A stretch of DNA of 64,000 nucleotides from Tetragonia tetragonoides (Eukaryota; Streptophyta; Magnoliopsida; Caryophyllales; Aizoaceae), in contig CM076142.1 in assembly GCA_038025085.1 (NCBI GenBank), forward strand, positions 5,245,501 to 5,309,500, given 5' to 3'. Made by a program: the position numbers and the translations under genes. This document shows, in pieces, positions 47,411 to 60,120 of this stretch; the stretch's first letter is position 1; each line of letters starts with the position of its first letter. Below the pieces are notes generated by a model. It was not told the DNA's origin. It made no database searches and saw only the letters and a list, made by a program, of their open reading frames with translations.

Positions 47411-47687
47411 AGATGTATTTTTTAGGGTTGAATTAAATTGAATTGTATTCAATACTACTGAACTGTAATAAATATCGCTGAATTGAATTGGACACCATTA
47501 AACTGAATTGAACCTCACTTTCTATGTAAAAATTGTATTTTCTGAACTGAACACCACTGAATTGGACATTACTTAACTAAACTGAAAATATTGAATTGAC
47601 ACAAGACCACTTCTTTTTTTTTTTTTGATAGGAGCACGAGACCACTTCTAAACTGAACTGATCGGATAAGTTCTAAGAGCAAACGGA
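47411..47687. mobile_element. MITE, GAACTGAACTGA family, copy 4
   Basis: Degraded copy: TAGGGTTGAATTAAATTGAA at the left, TTCTGAACTGAACACCACTG in the middle, AACTGAACTGATCGGATAAG at the right. A T-run and a small internal duplication of GACCACTTCT lie at 47606-47655. Confidence 0.6.
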
Positions 47688-48309
47688 TATTACGTGGAAG
47701 TATATATTACTTGATATTTACTATTGGAAGAAATAAGTAACTACTTTATCATGAAAACCAAAAAGGAGTATATCTTCTATTTGGGGTGAAATTCTTGGAA
47801 AATGTTGGAAGCCATTATTAAAATTAAAATTTTTTTGTTATCGTCTATGAGTATTAAAATATAAACAACTCTTCGTATCAAAATAAATAAATAAAGTATA
47901 AACGACTCCCCTCCCCGCCGTCATGTTTCATACTCTCTTTTTTATAATGACGAGAGAGTATGAAACATAATTAAGCATTCAGAAAGTCATCTAATTTATT
48001 CGACTACAATAAGTCATTCAATTAATTCCACAGTGAATGGTTTACAGAGAATTCGTACATTTGATTGTATGATTTAAATTATTAGGCAATGTTATTGTCA
48101 AAGCATAGAATAACTTTTTTCTTTTTGGATTAATGGTGATTTATTTATTTTATTTTATTTGGATAATTTCAACATAAAATTACTTTAGCAAAACTACCCA
48201 TCTATAATAGTGAGTATGAGAGTATCATTTTACCTCTTTGATTTCAATTTCTGACCCAAATCAAGTGCCCGTTTCGCCCAAACATTAAAATTGAGGTTTC
48301 AAGCCCAAT

Positions 48310-48540
48310 TAAACTATTTACGGGATGTTTGGATTGGGGTAATAAAGCAAATTAAATTGTAAAATAGTAAGGTAAAGTGCTGATAAGGGTAATTAGAAGT
48401 TAATGGAGCAAGTGAAGGGAAAATGGAGGAAAATGAATCATTATACCTTAGGGGGTGGGTAACTAAGGCATTTGGAAGGGAATGGGGATAAAGGGAAAAA
48501 GGGACTCTAAATGCTCTTAATGGGATTTGAACCCTCATGG
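48310..48540. other. Purine-rich intergenic stretch, possible MITE
   Basis: Begins GGGATGTTTGGATTGGGGTA and is full of AAGGGAAAATGG-type runs. It has the look of a hairpin element but I cannot match the two ends. Confidence 0.3.
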
Positions 48541-48544
48541 TGAA

Positions 48545-49228
48545 TCTTACCTTACTATTAAAACACAGTGCAACGCTTTTTAAGACATGCCACGTGGCAT
48601 ATTTGAGATTGACACATGAGATGCCACGTAAGCCCCAAGTTCATATGGTAATGACACGTAAGCCGCCACGTAAGCCGCCAATGCAAGCGTATCAAGCATT
48701 TATTTGACTTAATAAATACAAAACGACATAATTATCATCATATTGTTCAAGTTATAAAATCAAATAACTTTTGTTACGCAACTATAAAAATTATAATTAT
48801 TAGTTCATTGCATCAGGTTCGGAAAATACTTCAAAATGAGATACATATGTCCTATATTTGACTCTATAATGTTAGGTAGAAGTTATAAAACATATACACT
48901 GCACAATTTCTCCTTGCCATGTGACACTTTTACGAGGTATTTATTATGTTTATCATGTGGTACTTATATCACTATTGCATTGTCATGTGATGTTATTTTA
49001 TTCGTTACTTTCGTTGTATGATTAATCTGTTAAACTAAATTATCACAAAAATAGATAATTGAGTATCAATTTTTTTTTTTAATTAGAACATTTACTTACT
49101 TTCTTCAAAAAAAAAATGAAAATCCCTTAATCACATCACTATGTCATCCGTGTAATTAAAACACCTATAAAAAATCGACAACATATAAAAAGAAATTGAT
49201 ACGAGGCATCGCTCGGGACCAAAACTAA
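48545..49228 (+). mobile_element. Non-autonomous Helitron
   Basis: The 5' end is TCTTACCTTACTATTAAAAC after an A, and the 3' end is CTAA before a T, the AT insertion site of Helitrons. A short hairpin CGAGGCATCGCTCG lies about 10 bp before the terminus. Near the 5' end are several CCACGTGGCA/GCCACGTAAGCC motifs often seen in plant Helitrons. No Rep/helicase. The site has no insert at the matching place in block A as far as the flanks can be aligned. Confidence 0.75.
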
Positions 49229-49655
49229 TAAAGAACACCAAAATACAAATCATTAGACCAACCTGTGTTGATTTTCAATTATTGATTGTGTTTCAGCTCT
49301 TTATAAGAATGCAAGTGCTTTATTTTTTTATATTTATGTTATTATTTTTCTATTTTTTTTGCTATTTGCAGAAGAACATTGGGGGACAAAAAATAAAGAA
49401 AGGGATTGTGGTATGGGGACCACATGAAACATAAGCACGTGGATAATCCAATCGAATTTTAAAAAGGGTGGGGAAACAATGAAAAATATATCATCTAATA
49501 TAAAATTAGGATGCTCCACTAGGAATAGTTCATCTAATTACTTAGTTAAATCCTTTTCTAGAAGGCCATTGGGTGAATATCACATGACGTTCATGGCTAA
49601 CCTTGCATCTAAAAGATGCTCTAAAAGGTCCTCAGACTCACTGTGTCACTAATGT
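49229..49655. other. Intergenic DNA collinear with block A
   Basis: ATGGGGACCACATG (49414) and the CTAGAAGGC ... ATCACATGACGTT stretch match 13432 and 13888 onwards. No gene. Confidence 0.6.
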
Positions 49656-50270
49656 CAGGGGCTGCTAATCGAGCAAGCCGACCCTATTCGAAATAGACTC
49701 GGTCTCAACTCGTTGTTAGCTCAACTCGAGTCAAGCCCGGCTCGAATTTGAACTCAAACTCGACTCGCAACCCTAAACAAGCTGAGCCGAGCTAGTGCTC
49801 AACTCCACTCGATAAGCTCGCGAGCTACTTGATATTTGTAAATTGTAGAAAGTTATATATGGTTTATATATAAAAGTGATAAAATTTTATAAAAAAATGT
49901 AATCAAATTGAATTTCAGTTTTGATTAATATAGATATATTGGAGTGGGATGTGTGTATATATGAGAGGAACATATTATTTAATATCGAGATATTGTTAAT
50001 TTATCATCAAAATCCTGCAAGAGAGTTTAAAAGTAATCACGAGTTAAGTAATTTATTTTAATTCTGGACCATTTTAGGAAAATAGGCAGGGCTCGATAAA
50101 AGCTCGAACTCGAGTCGAAACTCAAAAAAAAACTTAAACAAATCAAGTCGAGCTAGTGATTTTTAAGTTCAACCTCTACTCAACTCACACTCAAAATCAA
50201 TTTTTTTTCAAAATGAGCGCGAGTTGAGCAGGACTAAACTCGAGCTTGCCTCGCTCGATTAGCAACCCTG
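49656..50270. mobile_element. hAT-like inverted-repeat element
   Basis: Ends are CAGGGGCTGCTAATCGAGC and, reverse-complemented, CAGGGTTGCTAATCGAGCG. Subterminal regions are packed with CTCGAACTCGAGTCG-type motifs. Block A (about 13984-13994) shows the near-empty site GTGTCAGTGTCTATCC. An 8-bp target duplication is not clean, so the hAT assignment rests on the CAGGG termini. Confidence 0.7.
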
Positions 50271-50714
50271 GATTCTATCCCCTTAGTTAACACTTAACAA
50301 TACGGGTTCAACTTCCAGTACCTAATTCAAGTAGTATTTAATCCAAATTTAAGGGGATTAACTTATTTACAAATTAATTATTTATGTTCCTCCTTACAAC
50401 TCCCTTGAAGTGTTGACGATGTAGCTAGAGACCTTCTTGGTATCATGTAATAAAATATTTTACTTAGAAGTTAGAGGCTCTCGATCAGGATTCAAACATA
50501 GATCATCCTGATCAATTGGTTCTAATATGTACCATGTGTTTGAACCAACTCGACTAAAGGTATAAATTTATTGCTGTAAGCCAGCTCAATCAATCTAAGT
50601 TTCTCAATATTACTCCATCCCGCCCCAAACAAATTTTGTCATTAATGAATATATATGTTTTGGTTTGTCCTTGCCTATGTAAAATATACACATATGAGCA
50701 TAAGGTTTTGTTGC

Positions 50715-51091
50715 ACTAGTAAAGATGGTTTCGAGTCGTGCTTGTGCTATACGTGTCTTCGTGCTTTGGAACAGTATCGTGTTATGCCGTGCTTATAGTA
50801 GTCATGCTTCGTGTCCATGAGGTGCCGTGTTGACTTTCCAAAAGGTAGGCTCTGGTCGTGTCTGTACTCGTGCCTATGTCGTGTGTCGTGTGTCGTGTCT
50901 GGGCTTTTTTTAAAATATTATCTAAATTTTTGTTGTGGCGTGGCATGTCGTGTCGTATCGTGTCTGACCGTGCTTTGAAATCAAAATCTACCTGGCCCAG
51001 GTCCAGACTAACTCATACATGCCCGTGCTCGTGTCTATGCTTGTTCCATGTTGTGACGTGTAAAAGACGTTTCATGCCTCGTGCTAACTGT
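50715..51091. mobile_element. CGTG-rich insertion, class unknown
   Basis: Block A reads straight from AAGGTTTTGTTGCA to AGCCAACAAACTTCAC (14463-14490). Here about 375 bp is inserted, rich in GTCGTGTC and CGTGCTCGTGTC motifs. I see no reliable terminal repeats. A related patch occurs at 25720-25840. Confidence 0.5.
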
Positions 51092-51641
51092 GAGCCCAAC
51101 AAACTTCACAATGTAGTGTCAAGTGTCAATTCAACGCTAGTGATACTATGATAGAGACGAATGATTTAGCTTACCAAAACGTGGTGCAAACAATAGTTAA
51201 CGACACGCATGGAATTGGGCATTTTACTGCATGTATATGGTGTGCCACGCACTATTTCACATACAGGAGATCAGATGACAGATATAGGCGACCCTCTTCA
51301 ATTTAGGGGGATGCATCTATCTTTAATTTACTTTTAGCTGTACGTACGGATTCATATATATTATGCTTTAGGTCTGTTTTGTGTTTCAACTTTTTTTGAG
51401 ATTTGTATGTCTTCTTTTTCTGCTAGCTAGCTACCTAGTATAATTGGCCCTGGACCACCATGATCGGGTGATGTTTTACTTCGAAGCTTTAAAATTAAAC
51501 TTCATGCATTATACTCATGTTCTTGGGCAACAAGCACAGTAGTATAAGTTGTTTTGTTGACACTAGAAAAACACAGAAAGTGCTACTCTCCAGAAGTATG
51601 AATTAGGCTCTTGTTTATTGGCTCACAAAAAAATACAGGAA

Positions 51642-51883
51642 GGGTACGTTCTTTAGAGTTTACACAGTCAGTTTAGTTCAGTTCACGTGTCGATCTAGTG
51701 ATTTTCAGTTCAGTTAAGGGGTGTTCAGTTCAGCTGAGTTCAATGGTGTTGAGTTCAGAAATATACTTTTTGTCTCACATATAGAGTTGTATTCAATTCA
51801 ATTCAGTGGTGTCCTATTCAGTTCAGTGGTGTTGAATTCAATTCAGTTCAGTTCTGGTAAGTTCAACTCTAAAGAACGCACCC
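51642..51883. mobile_element. MITE, GAACTGAACTGA family, copy 5 (best preserved)
   Basis: Ends GGGTACGTTCTTTAGAGTTT and, reverse-complemented, GGGTGCGTTCTTTAGAGTTG; flanked by GAA on both sides (51639-51641 and 51884-51886). The interior is reverse-oriented relative to copy 1 (TTTTTGTCTCACATA, CAGTTCAGTGGTGTTGAATT). Confidence 0.85.
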
Positions 51884-51889
51884 GAAATT

Positions 51890-53552
51890 ACCTCCTGCAG
51901 GAAGTAACTTCCCAAAATAGAAGAAGTTGTTTACTTATAAATAAGTAGCACTTCCCACATTATCAATTTTAATATAATTAAATTCCTTTATTAAATCAAA
52001 TAAGAATGGACCCTTCCTAAAAACTTTTATTTCCCATCATGAATAATGAACACTTTTCATGGAAATTTAATTGCTTTCCATAGTTAACCAAACAAGCACA
52101 TATATTTTATTTTTATGACTTGCGCGTGGTGATTCCAAAGGACACATGCATCCCACGCCTTGCATATAAGTTATAACTATTTCTACATGTCTACTACTCT
52201 ACTACTTACAATTCAACATATATATGTACGCCTGACCCAAATGTTTTGTTAATGACTAACTGGATCAATGTTCAAAATGTTCCTGGTAATGGCTTTTAGC
52301 TAGGGTTCAATTGCTTCAAATTTTTGCACCAAAAAAATATGCTTCAAATTTTAATTGTCAAATAAACATTATGTAGTAAAAAAACAATAATTATTGTTGC
52401 CTTCTCTTGTGTCGATGTAGCAAACAAGACACATCACCTTTTTATTCCCTAGTATTACCACTATTTAAGTGTTTAAAATAGAAATACCCTAAAAAAAAAA
52501 GTGTTTAAAATAGAAGTATCACTTTCTCGTTCTAAAATGCTATATGACCTTTTTTAATTTGCACCAATTTCTTTTTTTATGTCCGCATATGCCGCCATAT
52601 GGCGCGGCCAACTTATTAAAAAGTTGCGAACCTAAAGATATCAAATGAAACAACGATATCAACTCTGAAATAAGTTTTAGTTTTGTGTATACAAAAATGT
52701 AAGATATTCAACAAATTGGACCATTACAGATAATGTTTAGAATTCAACATGAAAGAAATTGCAGTCAAAAATTAATTGACAATTAGTGGATGGAGTACCT
52801 CCTCTAGTTATAAACACCTACACAAAAATTTTTTATTTGTAATGCTTTATCTACCCGGTGGGTAGTTTACCCGGGTGATATGGACAAAAAAAACAAGCTT
52901 GTACATTGAAACTCAAATAATCTATTTTCAACTTAAAATATAAATTATTAAAATTCAACCAATCATCAATGCATATATCATTCGAGTAGACCACCAGGTG
53001 AGTAAACTAATATTTCTCCCTTAATTCCAGCCTTATGTTATTAATGTGGGACTTCTCCATAAAAAAAATGAAAATAAACTCATTAGATTTGTATAATTAT
53101 TAAGTCCAATCATTAGATTTGTATAAGTATAAGATCGATGCTTAGTTGCTTACCAGTTTACCATACCTCTGCAACGGAGTATATATTTGCACTTTACGAA
53201 ACATCGAATTGAGGAACTAAAAGTTGCATGTTCTTCACTAAAGAAACTAATAAAATAAAATAAAATAAAATGCATGTTCGCGATGTGGATGGAGATTGGA
53301 GAACGAAGAAAAGAAAGACAAGGTGAAAATATGCTAGTCAAACCCCGCGGCTATGGGTGAATGTAGATCGGGGCACTAGGGTTCCTTATTTTTTTCGATA
53401 ACCCTAACTTTTTGATTTTTTGTGGAAATTATTTTTTTAAAGTACCCTAATAATTTAGCTTTGAACTCTTAGATCTGTAAAACGGGGTAGGTCTGTCGGG
53501 TTCCGTTACAATGGGTTATGGTTATTTTCGAGTCGGGTCACTTTCAGGTTTA
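51890..53552. other. AT-rich intergenic DNA, block B specific
   Basis: No gene recognised. At about 52845-53010 a loose hairpin (ATCTACCCGGTGGGTAGTTT on the left; GTAGACCACCAGGTGAGTAA on the right) suggests an old MITE. Confidence 0.45.
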
Positions 53553-54050
53553 TACTACAAAAAAAACAACATATAGAGGCAACATTTTGAGCATCAAATT
53601 TAATGGTGACTCTAAATTGTACCTTTAGAGGCATACATTTGATTATTGCCTCTATATATGTGAACATCTAATTATTTGGGGCAATCAAAAATCAATTGCC
53701 TCTAAAGGATATAATTTGAAGCAATGTATTTTTCGATGCCCCAAAAGAGTTGCTGCTAAAAGGTTGACGCTTCTAAAGATTGCCTCTAAATGTTGCCTCT
53801 AAATATTGTCTCTAATTATATGCCGCTGAATCTATATCTTTTGAGGCATTTCATGTTTAATGCTTCTAATTGTTGCCTCTGTATGTGTTTGCCTTAAATT
53901 ATATATCTTAGAGGCATCCATTTTCTTATAAGCTCAAATTGTGATGCGCGAAAATCTTTAAAGCGTTGAAGATTAGCATCTAAATTTTGAAATACCTCTA
54001 AAAATATTGAATCCTTTTATTTGACCCAAGTCTCCTAATTCTAGTGATCT

Positions 54051-54140
54051 GATTGGTTAAGTAGCATAATTTTATTGAATAAGTTGCTCTCTATTGATTG
54101 GTTAAGTAGCATAATATTATTGAATAAGTTGCTCTCTACT
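54051..54140 (+). repeat. Two 45-bp tandem units inside the CACTA element
   Basis: GATTGGTTAAGTAGCATAAT plus TATTGAATAAGTTGCTCTCT occurs twice in a row with one substitution. Confidence 0.85.
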
Positions 54141-54566
54141 AATTCCGTTAGTAGCCTAACTAACTGGATAAATATATTGATCTGATTGAATAAGTCGAAT
54201 CAATTGAAACACACATATATCCACTATAGTCATTGGGACACTTCTTATATATAGAAATATGATTCATTTGTTACATATGAAAATAGACCCTTATATATAA
54301 GAAATCTGACCCCAATACTATATTAAAATGATCTGGCACGATACTTGCTTCAAAATATTAAAATAAAATAATAGTAAAAAAAAATTCAACGTAACTACAC
54401 TAACAATAATAACATACATATATTATGATTATGATTATAATAATGGTTTATTTTTCAACAAAAGAAATGGTTACTACGAGTTTTTTTTTTTAGTTAAAAA
54501 TTTAACATTAGCTTTTTCTCCCCACAAAAAAATAAAATAAAACACCAAAAAAGATATTATTATTAA

Positions 54567-54794
54567 ACTTTCTCCGAGGTCGTGACTCAATGGTAACATC
54601 ATTAGGAGTTAAGGAATTTGTCAATGTTTGTCCAAAGGTCAGGGGTTCGAGACTTGCTCGGAACATCCCCTTCCCTCTCTAGCTTGCCTCAATGTGTGGG
54701 ATTGTTGAGTGTTCTCGCTACTAATTCTCATACAATGTCCTAAGGGTGGGTCTGTATAGGTCGGTGCGGGCTTCCGGTGATTAGCCTTTTTGTC
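54567..54794 (+). mobile_element. tRNA-derived SINE inside the CACTA element
   Basis: A box CGTGACTCAATGGTAACATC, B box AGGGGTTCGAGACTTG, body ending GGGCTTCCGGTGATTAGCC. A perfect 16-bp duplication AAGATATTATTATTAA lies at 54551-54566 and 54795-54810. It landed after the CACTA element, so it is younger than that insertion. Confidence 0.92.
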
Positions 54795-54862
54795 AAGATA
54801 TTATTATTAAATAAAAAAAACCCAAAAAAATTAATATTGCGAAGGGCGATTTATCAATAAAG

Positions 54863-57800
54863 TTGGAGAAATGTAATTTGACGAGGGAAACGAAAAACTT
54901 AAACTTAAGAAATTTGACAAATATTTTGACTTACGAGTTGCCCAAACTGCACGATGTATCTCCCCTTCCCCCACTCTCCCCTTTCTCCTCAAGTAGACCT
55001 CAGATTCAATGGTCAGTCAGTGTCACAAAGGTACAGCCAGTTCCCTCTCTCTATTTCTCCTTTCAAAGGATTGTGCGTGGTTCCCAGATAATCAATTATG
55101 TTTTGATCGCCATTTCTAGGTTTAAGAGCTTTTTCAATTTCATCACTTTTCTACTCCTAAAAACCCAATTGTTAGATTTATTGTTCTTAATATTCGTGTT
55201 ATAGCGTGATTCGAGTTCGAAATCAGAAGCTCTATCTCTGTCTATATATATCGATTTTGGGCAGTAAAGAAGATCGAGATCAAGTACTGATACCTCCTCT
55301 TCGTCGATTCAAAGGTATTTATCTTAAATTTTGATGAATTTCTTCGATTTTGTGTAGATAGATTCGTTTTTTTTTGTGTTGTATTCGTCTAAATGTCTTT
55401 TTTCCTTTTGTTTTATCAAGATTATGATTGTTTTCACTATAATTGTGGACCTCAAATCTGAATGTCCATGGTTTCGTCATTGATATTGGTTGTTTGGGGC
55501 AATGCAATCTGGAAATTTTGTTGAATCAATAACCGCAAAGTTGATCAAGGTATGTCTGTTTCCTTTCTATTTCTTCGTTCGTCTGTCAATTTTGCTAATT
55601 TAGCTTAATTTTCAATGGTTTCTAATTCTAAAGCATATATTTTTAAATTCTGATTCTATTGTTTTATTTACTTGAATCTTGCTGTGTGTTTCTACTTATT
55701 GCTAATTCATACTCAGACAACGCAAGTGCTAACATTGCTAGGAGAAAGTTGAACAGGGGGCTCAACCTCTGGTATGTTCTCTTTTCTATACGCATTGCAT
55801 GTCTAGATATGAAACTCAAGTTCATTCCTAGCATTCTATTATTTAGATTCAATTCAATTCGCGTTACTGTCACATCTAGGTGCATCTATAGGTCAAATAT
55901 TGTGAAACAAATTCTGTAGGTCAAATATTGGGGAAGAAAAATGGATAACAATCCTTGCAGGTCCATTCAAGATTGCTGCTATTCAGTAGTGGTCCTGTGC
56001 ACCAAATCTGGAATTGACATTTTGGTTCAGTGCACACTATTAGTTTCAGTACTCTTTTTACAGCTGAAAGGGGCATAGTTTATATGCTATGATAATATTA
56101 TCAACTTTTTGCTAGATAGCCACACCCAAATTTTCTAAAGCAACCCAATTTTGCACTATCGGCTATTCGTTATTGAATCTGCTTGCTTGAGAGCAATGAA
56201 AACCCGAACGCGAATATTGGTATGTGTTGTTTGTTCTTCTGCTTGCAATGACAGCAACATTAACGTGATGGCGAAATTTGGTATTTTTGACCTCTAGAGT
56301 TATGTGCAATGCAGGTTGTTGATCTTCTTTCTAGTCATGGCGATTTTCGTCGTTGGAAATTTGCAATGGTTTCTAATCTCCAAGGTCTGACAAAACTTCT
56401 CTTCTCTTTAACAATGACTATTTAAGGGGTTTTATTTGTATATGATCTTGTCATTCTCAGCTTATGTAAATACCTGTCTGGAGTCCACAAATTGGGTCAT
56501 TATCATGCAGTTTCAATTCTACCTGTAGCAAACACATACTTTTCTGCAAATGTTGATGATGGCTTTTCCTAATATATTCTTATTGCTTTTCTTCTTCCTT
56601 TTTTTTTTATTTTTTTTATTTCTTCATTCAAGTTATTTTCAAATGAAAATGACCTTGGCCATGTTTCTATATCATGGCAATATGTCATGGTGGTTCAGAT
56701 TTCAACAAAAGATAAAATCATAATATTCAGAATATATCAAGAAGCTGAGTTTGGTCCATGTTGATACTGCAAGCAAGAAAATACTAGTGACACTATTTAT
56801 CAGTAGCACATCCAAGATTGGCCGTTCAGAATTTCATGACTCACTCCCAAAAGGCAAAAACAAATAAAATAAAGTACTAGTGATATGCAACCTTGATTGC
56901 TTCATTTTGTTCACTAAAAACTGTGGACTGTTGATATTGTTCCAATTCAGGTGGAACAAAGTTTTTGAAATTCAACGCTGGTTTTGCATTATGCATATGG
57001 TGAATAGTTTTATACTGGTAAATTATAAATTTTGTGAGTTTCAAGACTTAAATAGACAAGATAAATCAGGTTGCTAAGTGGTAAATCAAAGTGATTCGTT
57101 TGGATTAAGTTTGTGCGCATTTAGATTTTTCAAACTGGTTGTTAGAGCTCAACATTAATATTTGATTTTTGTACTTTGGGACTTGGAAGGTGGAGGAAGG
57201 TGTTGATTGCTGAGTTGGTTATTGGAGTAGCAAGAGCGTACAAGTGGTAAGACAATTTAGAACATACTCTATTTGGCTTTTGTATTCAGAGCTCAAAACC
57301 TGAATAAACATGTTGAGTTTGTTAAGGGATTGAGAGTGGGTTTTGGTAGGTTAGATGGCTTTGTAAGAATGCTACTAGCATATGGAGAGAGCTTCTAAAC
57401 AGGGTGCAGTGGATGGTTGTCGCTGTTACTGTTAGGGACAGTGCTCTCTGCTGCTATTGTTTTCTATTGCTGTATGATCCAGCTGGCTGCTGCTGTCATA
57501 TACTACTGTCTTCCTATTTATGTGCTTTAGGCTTGACGTAGGTTTTTTGTAGTAGTTATGTCTAGGGCACTTGTGTTTATGGATGCGGTGCTCTTTAGTT
57601 TGAGTATGTTTTGCTGTTTTCTTAGTTTAACTATTGTGCTATACAGTTTAAGCCTAACTTATAATTTTGTACATGCTAAGAGTATAAAAAATGTTAGTAG
57701 TTGCTCTTATCAAGATCTGGTCAATTGGTCATACTGCTGGAACACAAAGTTTTGCTCAAGCTGCATATGAAATTCATATGTGTAGTATACTTGAATGTAG

Positions 57801-58040
57801 TTTCTTAATGCACATTGTTATAATGTTTGTTTGATTGGAAGGTTGTGTAATCAGAAGAACAGGAAGGAAAGGAAGCTTATGGTGTCAAAAGAAAATCATA
57901 GTTTGGTGTTTAGACTACTACTTATATGGGCTTGCAGTTCAAGAAAGACAAAGCATGCCCAATCATAAAGGGATGATATATGCAGATATGATGAACGAGG
58001 AGCGTGATGAAGCATATGAGTTTAATGACGAGGAATAAGA
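54863..58040 (+). other. Gene-like interior of the CACTA element, not recognised
   Basis: The stretch has the texture of a transcription unit: a C/T-rich leader-like region at 54960-55320, T-rich intron-like DNA with GT/AG candidates, and a last open piece at about 57835-58038 ending QERQSMPNHKGMIYADMMNEERDEAYEFNDEE. I recognise no domain. It could be a decayed transposon gene or captured host sequence. Confidence 0.3.
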
Positions 58041-58831
58041 GCTAGGAAATGAATGAACCATTTTGGACACCTTGTACTTCTCATTTGCCATGCTGTTAGT
58101 GGTTGCTTTGGTTGTAGGTCTCTTAGATAGTACCTAGTTATTATACTTATAACTGTAAGTGTTGCTTTGCTAATTTTTTTTTTCAAGGGATGTTGCTTTG
58201 AGTTAAAGTTATCTTTACTTCGATTATCATCGGATGACGTTTTCATTTGAATGGAACGTCCTAATTCTCTTTGTGAGTTACGTTCTACTACATTATTTTG
58301 CACTGAAAATTAGTATTACTATTTAATTTTTTTTTCTTCTTATTTTAGTTTCTAATAAATTTTCATTTATGCATATTGCTCGAAAAGCCTGCATTGAGAG
58401 AGTTCTCCCCAAATGTAGTTCAATAAAAGAACAACATAAAGTCATCGTAACGGCTTTTTAGAGACAAGGATTAAGAGGCAGTTATATTTTTGTTGTTGTT
58501 AAATGTCTTTCGAGTTAGGTGCTTGTAACGCATCTAAAGAGATATTCAGATGCGTTATGTGGAACTGCCTCAAAATATATTTTGGGGCAAAACGAGTATA
58601 ATTGCCTCTAAATAGACAATTAGAGGCATTAAGGTAAAGTGCCTCCGAAAATAGTCTTTAGCATCAACTAAGTTTGATTGCCTCTAAAGGCATCTTTAGA
58701 TGCAACCATATGTTTAGCGATACCTTTTTTAGGGGCATCCAAATGGGTGCCTTAAATGACTTTTAGAGGTCACATATGTCTATAGATGCAACTTTTGGGT
58801 GCCTCAAAAAAGTATTTTTCTTGTAGTGTTA

Positions 58832-59939
58832 GGTTGAGAAATGCTTGACCTTGACCTAGAGTCTTCGGTTTCGGGTCGACCAAGCGGGTCAGTAGCGCCA
58901 TTTAATTATTATTTTTTTCTCCATTAATTTTTTAACCAAAATTTTGTTTAAATAACAGACTAAGCAGAGTTTTGCATTATTTTAGCTTTTATGGACAATG
59001 AAAATTATATTTTCTTTATACTTTACACATAAATAAGAAGTATTAAGTATCCTATACGATAAATCAATTAGTGAAATGATGATTAAGGGTGGATATAACT
59101 CATCTGAATCTGTAACAAATGCAACCGATTCGGGAAAACAGTGTAAAATAATTGTTAAGTATATTTGAAAAGTGTCTCACTTGTCAAAAAAGCATTCACG
59201 TCCATCTTTTTTTATTCATTATATAAGATAAATTCAATTTTTCACGTTAAACGGGTCAACCCATAAACGGATCAGGTTTGACCAAAGAATTGTCCAGTTA
59301 AACAGTAGGTTAGGGTGAAAATGGATTTTGGATCGGAAAAACATTGTCAGAACCCTAAAAAAAGGGATCAGGTCGGATCGGTCAGTTTTTTACAGATCTA
59401 TTTACACCTAAGTATTATTAGTTTTCTAAATCCTCCACTAATGACATGTAGTAATATGGTAACTTACGATTGAAGGGTAAATGTCGGTGGACTGGTGTCA
59501 TGGTGTCGACGACAGCACCTTTTTTTTATCTGTTGTTGGCCGGGCTGCCCAGAACTATAACTCGATCACGCGGCTGTATTATGTAGTCATAAGCATCACT
59601 TCACTTGGGTGATATTATTGAGAAAAAGAAATTGGTCAAACGTAAACACAAAGGCCACTATAGTAAATTGCATACAACATGGGAATGGGAGAATCGAATT
59701 TGGGCGCTAATGTACTCGGATAGTGTGGGGTGGTGTCGGGTAGAATTAGGTTCTTTAGGTGGTGTATGATATAACTTATGATAAGCTTTTATTTTTTCCT
59801 TACAAAGTACCCCTTTTACCTTTTCCTCGTCCACATCTTCAGCTTCTAAGAAGTACAGAACGCTCATTGTGAAGTCCAAAATTATAAGCTCATATTTGAT
59901 AATGCTTCTATTTTTGGGGCTTCTAGGGGGTATTAGCGA
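58832..59939. other. Intergenic DNA
   Basis: No gene. GGGTCA/GGATCGG-rich patches (58850-58900 and 59240-59400) resemble those just left of the CACTA element (53480-53550), so the CACTA element may itself lie in an older repeat. About 59650-59760 aligns with 15250-15380 of block A (TACATACAACATGGG). Confidence 0.45.
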
Positions 59940-60120
59940 TGATAGATAATGTATTAGAGATAATGTAATTAGAATAATTCATTTGTAATTATTTAGGGCT
60001 TGTGCATATTAGGCCCATTTACTTCTATTAGGGTGATGCACCTTCTATATAACCAGTATATATTCATAATGTTAATGAGGTAATCCTCACGGGGAATTAA
60101 CCTATTCTCATATTATCACA
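59940..60120. mobile_element. Solo LTR, 181 bp
   Basis: Starts TGATAGATAATG, ends ATTATCACA (TG...CA) and is flanked by a perfect 5-bp duplication AGCGA at 59935-59939 and 60121-60125. It contains a TATA-like TTCTATATAACCAG. The short length and style are Copia/TRIM-like. There is no internal region, so it is a recombination remnant. Confidence 0.88.

Larger units (their letters stand above)
53553..58828. mobile_element. CACTA (En/Spm) element, 5.3 kb
   Basis: The right end, reverse-complemented, is CACTACAAGAAAAATACTTT and the left end is the slightly mutated TACTACAAAAAAAACAAC. A TTA duplication lies at 53550-53552 and 58829-58831. Both subterminal regions (about 53560-53900 and 58510-58810) carry many short TGCCTCTAAA/TTAGAGGCA motifs in both orientations, as expected for CACTA transposase-binding sites. 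No TNP2-like transposase is recognisable, so it appears non-autonomous. It holds a SINE, a short tandem repeat and about 3.5 kb of gene-like sequence. Confidence 0.88.

Noticed and set aside
51721..51948. 75-codon open frame
   Set aside because: It lies mostly inside a MITE of the GAACTGAACTGA family and translates the repeat (FSSVVLNSIQFSS).
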